A stretch of DNA of 64,000 nt, from NCBI RefSeq assembly GCF_031755915.1, contig NC_083384.1:29092501-29156500 (forward strand), in the 5' to 3' direction. The notes under the pieces are model-generated. The model did not search any database. It was not told the DNA's origin and saw only the letters and a program-made list of their open reading frames with translations. Positions 46,111-57,948 of this stretch are shown piece by piece (position 1 is the stretch's first letter; each line of letters begins with the position of its first letter). The DNA is from Ziziphus jujuba. Lineage: Eukaryota; Streptophyta; Magnoliopsida; Rosales; Rhamnaceae. A program made the position numbers and the translations under genes.

Positions 46111-48809
46111 TCCAGTACTTCTCGTTGATGGAATTGGAAACTTGAAAAGCCCATATGTCCATTTTTCAAGGCCCATATGTATGAACCAAACATCTAAGTT
46201 CATATCCATTTGTTGGACCTGAATCTCATTGTCAAGCAGTAGTTGAAATTTGTTCAAACTTTATATGGGGAAACACTTGGAGATTTCATATATATATATA
46301 TATATATTGATGAAAAATTGTAAATTTTGTATATTAATCTCACAATCCCCAGCAAAAAATTGTGTTAAAAAAATAAAATTCCAATCAAGCTCAAGGACTT
46401 TGTCAAGACTGCCCCGTCCATGGTTTTTTTATTTATTTATTTAATTTTTTTAAATTCTTAAATTTTTAAATTTTTGATTTAAATTTTTTTTTTCTTTACA
46501 TGAAATGGTCAAAGCGCATCATCTGTAAGATGTTCCAAAAAGGTTCTGAGGCGTCTCTGCTTGTGTGTTATGTCTCTTTCAAATTCATGCCGTCTCTCCC
46601 TGACTTAAATTTTTGGTTACCTTGGTCTTGATTTATGTGATTGAAGGTCAAAACTAATCTAAGTCAACCTTTGAAAAAATTAGTTCCTTCTTTTTCAAGT
46701 TCTGGTTGGATCAGTCGGTCAGATTCAGAACATAGAAATGTTTTTGCAAAATTTTGTGAAAGGTCCATCAGGATGATTTTTGTGCAAGCCACATTTTCAG
46801 GCATTACATTACACATCCAGTATTGGAAAGACCTGCCTTAATGTTGCTTTCTTATTTCTAAAGTTATCAATGAGCTTTAGAAACGTTTTCTCTAATAATT
46901 TTTAAATACTAATTAAACATATTGTAACGTAATGGAGTTTAAAATGATTTAAGCAAATACTGCATATTGCAACTCCACTTATCTTAGACTACAAATTATC
47001 AACGATCATGTATATAATTATGTTGGGTGCATTAATTTGAACCCCTACTTCACTGCTAGAATTTTGGTTCCTGCTTGCTGTTCCTGTTCATAAAACTGAG
47101 ATCCCTAGCCCAAATGATTCATGAGCAACCAAGTTTGAGTCAAAAGTTATCCAGCCCTATTTGGCTGCTGTGCATGTACAATTGGTCTGCAATTAATAGC
47201 CCCATAGGACATTAATTCCACCCAAACACTTCTCATCACCTTCCACTTTTCTTCCTTCAAATGTTGGAGCTGCTATGAGAGTATACAAGCATCAAACAGC
47301 ACAAATATGCTCCTAATTCCTTTCACTGCAGCAGGCCTGAACTTGGGTCACATTTATCAGTTGGTTGCAGGCTTGTTATGATCTGATATCGAGTATTTCA
47401 TCAAGTATTGCTTCATCTCTGCAAATGTTTCATGGAAGACTATGCAAAACTAGAGAATCGGTTTGCGAATTCTTCTACTTTTGTCATCTTTTTTTATTGT
47501 GGATTTGACTGCTTCCTAGCTATAACAAATTTCAGTAGCTATAAGTGCATATTGAAACTCACTCACTCCATTTCAGCTTGATGTAGATACAAGTCCCCAA
47601 GAGAGCCCAATCCCCTCTTTGTGAAAATGCCTTGATGGCATCATTCAAAGTGTTAGTTTCTGAAGATTTGTTACTTAGCTTTTCAAATATAAAGACCTTA
47701 TTTTTGTAAGTTTATAGCAAGTTTTACATACATAATAAGAAGAATCTGATGCCTTTTTGCAGATCTTGCAAAAATAAACCGGGTTTTGTTAATGGAAAAA
47801 CCACGACTTTTACAGTAGAAAACCATCACACAGTAGCAGACTATATGCATTGTTGACGGAATGAAGCTACGGAAGCTTGAAAAGCCCATAGGTCCATACA
47901 TATATGAACCATATATTTCTCATTGCATGTCGAAACTATCTTTGTTGGATTAGAATCTTATCATCCCAGTTGTAGTTGAGATTTGTTACAAAATTTATAT
48001 AGGGAAACACCTGGAGAGATCATAAATATTGGTGCAAAATTTTGTAAATTTTGTGTAATTTATAATTAATATGAAGGACTTATCAAGAATTCCTATTGCC
48101 TGTAAAACATCCAAAAGATTTGAAGTATCTCCCTGCTTGTGAAAGCATCGCATATAAACAACAACAAAGCCTTTCTTGGCAGCCAAGTTATACTAGAAGC
48201 AACAAGAGAACTTGCACAGAATCAGTTCAATCACAAGCAAATTTGTAGCGAAATAGTTTCCACTACTGCTTCTGAAGTAGTTTTAGTAACCAAAAAAAAA
48301 AAAAATAAATAAATAAAATATTGGAGCAAACACAGGTAAACTTCTTCAGGAAAAGTCTTTAGCTAAGCACTGCAGCACTGCCATTGCTGTGTAAATGATC
48401 TGTTATTGCTTTATTAGGTTACCTAACCTTGAAACACTGCTCATTTATATTATATAATATACATGCATATATATATATATATGAAATATAGGTCATTCTT
48501 AGACCTTTCCATATATATATATATATATATGCAAATACTGTTTTTTAAAAATTTATAATATATATATATATATATATTTAATGTGAAATGAACACAAGGC
48601 TACCAATGGGACTGAATTATTAACAAAGAATATACTTTCATTAACTCTCCCCTCAATTGTTTTTCTCTTTTCATTTTCTTGATAAGCAATCTGAAAGAAT
48701 TTGGCTTGTACATCATCCAAACTCACCATTCTGACAAGTTTCGTAATATAACAAAATGCAAAATGGATGTACGCATGTGTAAATTGGCAGATCAATGTAG
48801 CTAGAGAGT
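46111..48809. other. Spacer with two rounds of internal duplication
   Basis: Positions 46120-46330 and 47860-48060 share GCTTGAAAAGCCCATA, ATGAACCA and TATA(T/G)GGGAAACAC words. Positions 46700-46830 match spacer at 10.65 and 16.23 kb. Positions 48240-48400 match 16920, 38420 and 63700. Three (TA)n runs lie at 48465-48575. No gene was recognised. Confidence 0.5.
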
Positions 48810-51800
48810 TGTAACACCCCATCCCAAAGTACAACGGAAATTTTCCAACTTTGACGGAGGTTGACCGTTGACTTTTTAACTCGGATGGAATTCTAGGTTG
48901 ACTGAGGTATTCTTACGAAGTACACATTGGCACGAGCTCATAAACTAGTAGCATGTTGAAAACGAAGCTACGGTTTGAAAGTTATGAGCAAAACAAGTTG
49001 AGGTCCAAACTGTCCAAGGGGTGCCGGAGTTGACTTTTTATTCATGCAAAGTTGAGCTTTGACTCATACATGGTTGTGAAGTACTAGTCGATACGAGTCC
49101 GTAGTCTAGCGGCACGTCCGATTTGGACATGTGGTTTGAAAGTTATGGACCTGTAGAGTTTTTCAAATACTGTATTATTTTAATATTCTTTTTTAAACGT
49201 GTAATGATGTGCCACGTGTGACTTAATAAATGTGACCATGTGTCACCATGTTGAGATGCCACATGTCAACCATGCTTAATACCATATTATTTTATTATTG
49301 TTATTTTATATAATAATATTATTTTTTAATATTATTTAATTATTTTATTTTATTTTTTATTTCTTTTCTTTTTTTTTCTTTTTTTTCTTTTCCTCACGTG
49401 GGGAAAAAAGGGCACGAGCCCTTCTCCTTCTTCTTCTTCTTCTTCTTCTTCCTTCTTCTTCTTCTTCTTCTTCCTTCTTCTTCTTTCTTCTTCTTTCTTC
49501 TTCTTTTCCTTTCCTTCCTCCCTCTCGGCCTCACCATTTTTGTTCTCACCAGCCACCGTGTCAGGACCCATCCAGAATTCCTTCCTCGGAACCCTAGACA
49601 AGCCCTGATCCCAGGGAAACCTTACCGGACCCTCCAACGGAAAATCCGGCAGAGCCTCCCCTAAGGGATGGACTTACCACAAATTACCTGTACTGAAAAC
49701 ACACTTCTATACTCATCCCCTTATTCCTCCCGCAAACTACAAATTGTTCCACAAATTTTAGCACTTCTCAAAAGCAACAACAGTCCAGTGCATAATTAAA
49801 CATAAATATCCCAATAGTATACAGAGCTTTAAGAAGTGCTAAACAACAGAAATACAGTAAGGATGAAAGAAATACTACACCGAAATGAAAGAGTACAGAA
49901 GTATTTCTCGAAACACAACAGCAGCGGAAAACCTGGTTCGCTCCGGAAGAACGCCTACCACCACTTGCACCTAAGGGAATGGAATTTAAAAGTGTGAGAT
50001 GCTAATCATCTCAGTGAGTGACCCCAACTACTGAACACTTTTAATAATAATAAAATAATATTAATAGCAATTAAGGAATAGAACAATTACCAACAATTAA
50101 TAAATAAATAATAACAACTGTTGGAAAATAATAATTTCCCTCAAAACTCTCACCAATCGCTTCGTTTGAAATGTTCCCTTTTTAAAACATTTTCGCAAAA
50201 CCCAATGTACATACCTCCCAAAAACCAAGGGATTAAACCATTTGATAAACAATGAATAAATAAAAACATACCCCAATATATATAATAAAAATATAATAAA
50301 TTATAGTAAATAATTTTGAACACCTTTGGGGTTTAAACCATTATTTGCAATTTACACCGACGCACCATACCATATACCGGTGATGCCCTCCGATACCCAG
50401 CGTCCCGAGCACCGACTGGCGGGGGGTTAAAGAGAGAAACCTACAACGGCACTTTGGCGTCCCGACAGTACCGAGTGCTAAAACCATCACCCGGCCAAGG
50501 AGGGGGCGGCTGTGCACAACAAACTTGCCTGCCCACGGTCCAATGGCAACTCACGGGTGAAGTAATAACCACGCGCTAAACCACATAATAACCGCGCGCT
50601 ACCACGTGTCCATACACCATACACCAGAACACCAATACTGTATGAGTGCGTCTAAAAATAAACATTATTAACCAACCGTACCGTTTTATAAAATTACCGT
50701 GGGAAATACATTAAATTATCACACTTACCATCCCACATATTTTTATTTAACCAAACCGGTACGAAACAGCGATAACAACAAACCACAACTTTCTCGAAGT
50801 ACGAGATGCAACCATAAAAATACCGCGGGCATAATTTATAAAATATAACCAAATATTTTCGTAAAATATTTAACCCAATTATGCCCCAAAAAATTAATAC
50901 TGAAAACCACGTAAAATTAATACCGAAACATACCTTGCTCATGCATAATAAATAAATTAAACCAAAATAAAACCATAAATAACCCACACCACATGAGCAT
51001 AATTTAAATACCAATTTAAATACCAAATAAACATAATTAATTGCCCAAAATAATTTTTGAAGGTGGGTCACTCACCTGGAGCACGCAAATCAACTAAGAT
51101 CCTCCTCGGGATCAACTCCACCACTCGTACACGCACCTACACAACCACAGCGTACCAACCAAAAATATTAATATTTTATTCGGGTAATTCCCAAATGGGT
51201 ACCCGGGGAGCGAACACCAAACGATATCTAAAGGTTACAAGTTATATACCGAATCGAAGCTCGCGTGATGAGGATCACGGATTCGGTCTTACTTTCTGGT
51301 GATCGGACCCGACGGGGTCGGAATCTCGCCGGAAAGCTTTTCGAGTTTAGGCTCCGCAATTCTCCCAAACCGTTGCCAATTGGTGGAAACGGATGCCGGA
51401 TTCAGGTTCAGGAGGTCGAACACAGTGGACTGGAGCCGGCCGGAAATTCGGGTACTCGCCGGTACAGTACTTTCCGGCGAGCCACCGCGGTCACCGGCAA
51501 CCGTCGCTGGCGGCGGCGCGTGCAGTGGCCGTTGGCCGTGAAATTTTGTAGACTTGTAGATCGTGAGGAGAGCAATCCAACGGGACCAGCGGTGAGCAAA
51601 ACGGAGGCCGGACGGTGGAGAAATCACGGTTTGAAGTTTTCCGGCCCCTCGCCGGAAAACGCTCTGATCCCTGCGCATCGGTGGTCCGATGGCCGTGATT
51701 TTTGGTGGGTCAGCCGGACTTGAGGAGAGGATCAAGGGTGACTGGCGCGTGTGGCCGGAAAATGGCCGGAAGTGGGCCGATCTGCGATGGCCGGCGGTGG

Positions 51801-54645
51801 AGGGGAAAAACTCGCCGCCGATCTTCGGACGTCCGATCTGGGCGCGTCCGGCGGCCGATCGCCATGAAACTTGGAGGTTTTGCCGGAAATAGGGAGGGGA
51901 AACTTTCTGGCCGATGCATGTACTGTAGATCAACCGGAACAGTTGAAAAAGTCCAGCGGCCGGCGGACTCTCTCTCTCTTTCTCTCTCCTCTCTCTCTTT
52001 CTCTCTCTTCCCCGACAATTTTATCAAATAAAAACCCCTGTGTGACACTGTTCATGCCACGTGGACCAATCAGAAGCTGACACGTGGCATTTCACTGTTC
52101 ATCGACCCAAAACATTAAAATATTACGGTATCCGGCAAACTTTGAACGTCCATAACTTTTTAACCGGATGTCCGTTTTAAACGTGCCACTAGTCTGTGAA
52201 CTCGTATCGACGAGCACTTCACAACCATGTATGGGTCAAAGCTCATTTTCCCAAAAATAAAAAGTCAACTCCGGCAACCCTTGGACAGTTTGGACCGCAA
52301 CTTGTTTTGCTCATAACTTTCAAACCGTAGCTCCGTTTTCGATGTGCTACCAGTCTACGAACTCGGGGCATCGTGCACTTCACCACGGTACCCTGGTCAA
52401 CTCGAAATTCCCACCGAGTCAAAAAGTCAATTTTTGACCCCCTTCGATCAACGGTCAACGGTCAACCTCGGTCAACATGCACGGATTCCGGTGCGATTTG
52501 GGATGGGGTGTTACACACCGGGAGGAGTCACGCGCCGGCCACCGTCCAAGACCACACGCTGGCGAGCTCACCAGCCAAATTTGGCGGCCGGCCAGCTGGC
52601 GACGCGCCCAAATCGGGCCGGTGAAGTTGGCGGCGGAGGCTTGAAATTTTCCGGCGATTCTCGCCGTTTTCGGCCAACCCAGCTCGACCCATACCTCTAT
52701 TCCACCATTTTTGACCCCTCTGAGTCCATTTCCGGGGTTAGATTGCCCAAAATCTCCACCGTTTGAGAGATCCCTCAAGTTTAAATTCGGCCGAAGCTTT
52801 CTGGCCAAATTCCGGCCACCGCCGGTCGAATTGAGCTCAATGGAGGTTGATAATGTGATCCTCATCTCACAAGCTTTCCATAGACATATAATTTGTCAAT
52901 TTTGGTTAACGTTTGTGTTAGACCCCCCGGATACCGGATATTATTTACCCGAATAAAATATTAATTTATTTGACTGTGTGTGAATTATGTTCTAGGAGCA
53001 CAGGTGAGTCGTGGAATTGATCCCATGGTGGATCGTGGGTTAATTGCATGCTCCAGGTGAGTGACCCACCTTTAAAAATGTTTTAGGGTAATTAATTATA
53101 TTTATGTGGTGTTAAATTGATATCTGGAAATTATGTTCATGTGGTGGAATTTAAATATAATCGGGAAAAATATTATTTTATATATATATTTACCTATTAA
53201 TGCTTAACGAAATTTTGGGTTGTTAAGAAATTCCCGATTATTATTTTATTGTGATTTAATTGTATTTATTACACATGAGTAAGTATTTTCAGTAATTCGT
53301 TGTGTTTGGATTTTATATTATTTTTAGGCATAATTGGTTTGAATGCTTTAAGGAAATTATTTGTTTAAATTGGTGGTTTAAATTTTATAATTATGCCCGT
53401 GTAATATTATTTGTTGGACCTCGTGTTACGAGAAAAATTATTGTTTTATCGTTATCGATGGTTTCGTACCGGGTCTGTTAAAGGAAAATATGTGGGATGG
53501 TAAAGTTGAAATTGGTATATTTCCCATGGTGATTTTGGAAAAAACGGTACGGTTATAATTAATTTAATAATTATTTTAGACGCACTCATACAATATTGGT
53601 GTTCTGGTGTATATGTGGTTAGCGCGCAAGTATTATGTCTCTCGTGAGTTGCCATTGGACCGAGGGCAGGCAAGTCTTATATATTGCGCATCACCCGCCC
53701 CCCTCCTTGGCCGGGATGACGGTTTCAGCAGCGGTACTGTCGGGACGTCGAAGTGCCGTTTGCAAGTTTCTCTCTTTAATCTCCCCGCCAGTCGGTGCTC
53801 AGGACACTGGGTATCGAAGGGCATCACTGATATATGGTGTGATGCGTTAAGTATAATTTTTCGGATAGAAATTTCAAACCCCAAAGAGTACAAAAATTAT
53901 TTATTATAATTTATTACATTTTAATTATATTTTGGGTATTTATTTAATTATTGTTTATTAAATTATTTGATCCCTTGGTTTCGGGAAGTACGAATATCGG
54001 GTTTTGTGAAAATGTTTTAAAAGGAAAACATTTCCAACGGAGTGAATAGTAAGGGTTTTGAGAGAAAATATTACTTCAGTTGTTATTATTATTTATTTAT
54101 TTAATTGTTGATATTACTTAAATTCTTTTATTTGTTATATTATTAATATTAAAGGTGTTCAGTAGATAGGGTTACTCACTAAGATGATTAGCATCTCACG
54201 TTTCTAAATTCCGTTTCCCTAGGTCCAGGTTGAGAGACGTTGATTGTCAGGGGCAAGCCCAACGTCTCAGTTCGTTGCCGCAAGTCCAAGAAGTATTTCT
54301 TCCCTTTTTTCTCTCCATCTTGTATTGCTTCCTTATCTATCATTTTATTAATTCCATATTTATCTGTATAATGCTCTGTATACTGTATTGGACATGTAGT
54401 TATTATTTATGCACTGAGTTGCTGTTATTCTTTGAAGTGCTGTAAATTCGTGGAATCAATTTGTAGTAACGTGGGAGGAATAAGGGGATGTTTATAGAAG
54501 TGTGTTTTCAGTGCAGGTAATTTTTGGTAAGTCCTACCCTTAGGGGAGGTGCTGCCGGATTTTTCTGTTGGAAGGTTCGGTGGTATTTTCCTGGGATCAG
54601 GGCTTATCTAGGGTTCCGGGGAGGAATTCTGGATGGGTCCTGACA
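48810..54645 (-). mobile_element. Solo-LTR-like element X2, interrupted by X3
   Basis: This starts TGTAACACCCC and ends GGGTCCTGACA, the reverse complement of the X1 ends, so it lies on the minus strand. Flanks share GAGT (48806-48809, 54646-54649). Without X3 and one copy of its target duplication it is about 2.87 kb. The part at 48810-49558 carries a (CTT)n-rich tract at 49420-49510. The part at 52521-54645 holds the rest of the family sequence in reverse. Confidence 0.85.
49559..52515 (+). mobile_element. Solo-LTR-like element X3 nested inside X2
   Basis: This 2957-bp element, TGTCAGGACCC...GGGGTGTTACA, has a perfect CACCG duplication (49554-49558, 52516-52520). It belongs to the same family as its host element, in opposite orientation. 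It has a GC-rich island (about 51240-51900) and a (CT)n tract near 51970-52010. No transposition ORF was recognised. Confidence 0.88.
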
Positions 54646-54859
54646 GAGTGCACCGTGACAGGCATGAAACCAGTTCATGATAATGAATTGGTAAATGATC
54701 ATCTTGAGGAAATAGATTTTTATGCTGCCACTCTCACTAATGGTAACAGTTTGTTAAATACCAAAAAAAGAAAAAAAGAAAAAGAAAAATTCAAACGGTT
54801 CTTTTACATGATTGGCTACTAGGGGAAATTGATGAAGGGATGTCTTTTTCCAAGTCACT
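54646..54859 (+). other. Unassigned flank between X2 and the CC-NLR relic
   Basis: About 200 bp contain a short open stretch (HDNELVNDHLEEIDFYAATL) that I do not recognise, then an A/G-rich run. It may be decayed CC-NLR sequence. Confidence 0.3.
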
Positions 54860-56340
54860 TTATGATATAAGCTGGGGATTTTTATAGTTCAAACACATTT
54901 AGGATTTGCATTACACAGGGATACAGGAGGTGCCAAATTTTATTGGTAACCTGAAGCATCTGAGGAATCTTGATCATTATGAAAACACAGATATCAAGGC
55001 ATTGCTGGTTTCTATTACAAGGCTGCTGAATTTGCAGACACTAAAGCTCTCCTTGTGTTATGAGCTTCAAGAAATGCCAAAAGATATTAAAAGGCTGGTC
55101 AACCTCAGGCATCTTGAGTTCGATTTCTCCTACAGTTTGACACATAAGCCACGTGGAATGAGCCAATTGACCAATCTACTAATGTTGTTAGAATTTGTAT
55201 TGAATAAAGCTGAAAAGCTAAGTGAAATGAAAGATCTAAACAATTTGAGAGGAGAGTTGAAGATTCAAAGATCAAGTACTACAAGTGGTATAGAATCTGC
55301 CAAGTCTGCAAATTTTGAAGGATAAGCAACATAACAGATCCTTATTGTTAGCTTGGGATTATAGTGGCAATGATGATTCAAAAGAAGGTGTTGCGAAGAT
55401 ATTGGAGGGCCTCCAGCCACATGAAATCTTATACAATTGGCTTTCCTCACTTACAAATCTAGTTAAATTTTCATTGAGGAGATGTAAATGCCAATATCTA
55501 CCACCACTAAGCCAACTTCCTTCTGTTAAGATATTGATACTGGATTAGATGATTGATTTTGAGTTTATCTATAACAATGTAAATAGTGATTTTCTTCCAT
55601 CACCAAACATATCCTTGCCATCCCTGAAAGAACTTAAGACTTTCAGAATTGCCTAAACTCAGGGGATGTGCAGGTGCTGTTAATGGAAAAGATGATAATT
55701 CTTTCCCACAAAACAAGTTGCCATCATTTTCAAGTCTTTCAAAATTGATAGTTGAGGATTGTCCCAAGTTGATTTCCTTGCCTCATTATCCACAACTACA
55801 CGAGTAACTAGTGTTGGACAATAGTAGTTGGAAGCCATTCCAACAGACATTAAGAATGCAAGGGATGATTCATGAATCATTATCGTTGTTGTCGTCATCT
55901 TCAACTTTATCTTCTTCACTTTTGAAACTGAAGACTTTATGCATTGTTTGCATGAAGGAGCTTGATGAGTCAGTTGCCAAAACAATTAATTGGCAAGCCT
56001 TTAGAAGCCTCAGTTTCTTAAGACTTGATTATCTTCCAAAACTAGCCGTTCCACCTCATGGGCTTCAAGGTCTTATAAGTTTGCAAGAACTCCATATTTT
56101 GGCGCTGCAATATAGAGAGCCTCCCACATTAGATCAGTGAACTTGTATCACTCAAAAGATTTGAGTATTTTGGTATGTCCTTTTTTGGCATCTACGCTAA
56201 AGGAATAAGTAGACTCTCTTCTTTTAATATACTTGAGATTGTGGATTTACCAATCTTATTGCAAAGATGCCAAAGGAGAATACCTACTGATTTCCATAAG
56301 GTTGCTCACATCCCAAATTTGAAATTTCTGCAGTTTCAGT
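54860..56340 (+). pseudogene. C-terminal LRR part of a CC-NLR (RGA-type) pseudogene
   Basis: Successive short open segments read as RGA-type CC-NLR LRRs: GIQEVPNFIGNLKHLRNL, LLNLQTLKLSLCYELQEMPK, LVNLRHLEFDFSYSLTHKP, then QYLPPLSQLPSVKIL, HGLQGLISLQEL and finally RCQRRIPTDFHKVAHIPN, the usual end of such proteins. Frame changes and stops occur near 55320, 55548, 55640 and 56140. No CC or NB-ARC part is present in the window. It lies on the plus strand, opposite to the TNL array, and is bordered by X2 upstream and Copia-2 downstream. Confidence 0.85.
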
Positions 56341-56774
56341 CTTTCATTGCGTCTTTAGATAATCGGAAGGTAACCTAACCTACTCATCAATAAATTTTGG
56401 TCTTTTTGTACCTATTTATCACCCCTCATTTATGTTATATATTTGTTTCTTAGAAAGGTAGTTTCTCTTTGGCAGATAATTCTAGATTCTTATCCTTTAT
56501 ATTAGAAAACAGAGGAAGAAGTATCTTCGATAGAATGGATAATTATAGAAGTCAAATACAATATGTCTTTCTGATGGTCACTGCCGATGTTTATGTCCTC
56601 CTTCAGAGATTTTCATACTTGGACAAGTTTTTGTTTAATTAATGTTATATTGCAGAAACTCTCAAGTCAGGAATTAGCAATGAGCCAAAGAACTGGATCT
56701 TATTCAAAACTTTTGGACTCTACAATTATGAGCATGCATTGAGAGGTAATTGTACAAATTCTACTTTCATTAAA
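56341..56774 (+). other. Flank between CC-NLR relic and Copia-2
   Basis: This AT-rich sequence includes a possible short exon (about 56656-56743, reading LSSQELAMSQRTGSYSKLL before a GGTAATTG donor-like site). It could be the untranslated end of the CC-NLR. No assignment is possible. Confidence 0.3.
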
Positions 56775-56779
56775 TTTCT

Positions 56780-57101
56780 TGTTGAAATATAAACTTGATT
56801 TTTTATTGTTTTTTTTGTTATTATTTTGTGGGCCTTGATTACTTAGGGTCCAAGTTTTCTTAGAGTCCAAGTTTTAGAAACTTCTTTTATGGTAATTTTA
56901 TGATGTTTTATGTAGGTAGGGTTAATTATTAGTATAAATATTGTTATGTTTTTTTTTTCTTATGTGTGCCGCAAGCCAAAAAAACAGTTGAGAACCATTG
57001 AATAAACTAGTAGCAATTTTTTTTTCTTTCTTATGATGTTTGCATTCCGTTTTGCTGCTCTGTTTCTATTTTTTGCTTCTAGCTTTTGTTTTCATCCAAC
57101 A
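56780..57101 (+). repeat. Copia-2 5' LTR
   Basis: This 322-bp repeat matches 62303-62651, with shared AAATATAAACTTGATTTTTT start and TTTTCATCCAACA end. Confidence 0.92.
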
Positions 57102-57104
57102 AAG

Positions 57105-57116
57105 TGGTATCAGAGC
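57105..57116 (+). other. Copia-2 primer-binding site
   Basis: TGGTATCAGAGC lies three bases after the 5' LTR and is complementary to initiator tRNA-Met. Confidence 0.9.
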
Positions 57117-57225
57117 TGGTATATGCATGAATAGTGCATCATGAACAGTGTCTGCATGAACAATAGTTTGAATAGTAGCAGCGTAAACAGTATCCGAGAT
57201 AAAAAAAAAAAAGGCCAATAACGGT

Positions 57226-57948
57226 ATGGTTCCCTTCCAAGTTCCAACACTCGATAAGAATAACTATGATAATTGGAGTATCAAGATCAAGGCTTTGCTT
57301 GGTACCCAAGACGTCTGGGAGATAGTGGAGAAAGGCTACATCGAATCAGAGAATGAAAGTGATCTAACTCAAAACCAAAGAGACAATTTGAGAGACTCAA
57401 GAAAGAGAGACAAGAAGGCTCTCTATCTAATCTATCAAGGATTAGATGATGATGCGTTTGAGAAAATCTCGGAAGCCAAGTTGGGTAAAAAAGCATGGGA
57501 GAAGCTTCAAATCTCCTACAAGGGAGCCAATCCAGTCAAGAAGGTGCGGCTTCAAACCTTGAGAGCTGAGTTTGAAATACTACATATGAAGGAAGGAGAA
57601 GTCATATCTGATTATTTTTCTAGAGTTTTGATGGTGACCAATCAATTAAAAAGGAATGGTGAAAAATTGAATGATGTTAAGATCATGGAGAAAATTCTTA
57701 GATCATTAGATCCAAAGTTTGATCATATTGTTGCCATTATCGAAGAAACAAAAGACTTGGAAGCTATGTTATTGGAGCAGCTCTTGGGTTCTTTGCAAGC
57801 TTATGAAGGAAAGAAAAAGAAGAAGGAAGGAATAGTAGAACAATTGTTCAAGACCCAAATTGATACAATTAAAGAGGAAACCAGCAGCGGTCACAATGAT
57901 CAAAGCTAACAAGGACGAGGCCGTGTGTGAGGACATGGCCGTGGGCAA
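57226..57948 (+). pseudogene. Copia-2 gag
   Basis: The open frame MVPFQVPTLDKNNYDNWS to GHNDQS (227 residues) is a UBN2/DUF4219-type copia gag: the W-x-I-K-I-K-A start, KKAWEKLQ and VRLQTLRAEFE blocks are clear. A TAA at 57907-57909 and a TGA soon after interrupt a Gly-Arg-rich segment (GRGR, GHGRG) that runs to the X4 insertion and continues beyond it in the same frame. The CCHC knuckle that normally follows is missing. Confidence 0.88.

Noticed and set aside
48553..48834. A 93-codon minus-strand open frame near the X2 border
   Set aside because: No recognisable domain. Its end is encoded by (TA)n repeats and its start lies across the transposon boundary.
49350..49664. Lys/Glu- or Phe/Leu-rich open frames
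   Set aside because: They are produced by the (CTT)n microsatellite in X2.
57105..57116. Initiator-tRNA-like TGGTATCAGAGC considered as a tRNA-related or SINE feature (also at 36151 and 9545)
   Set aside because: In all three cases it directly follows an LTR and is explained as a primer-binding site; no A/B-box pair or tRNA fold was seen.
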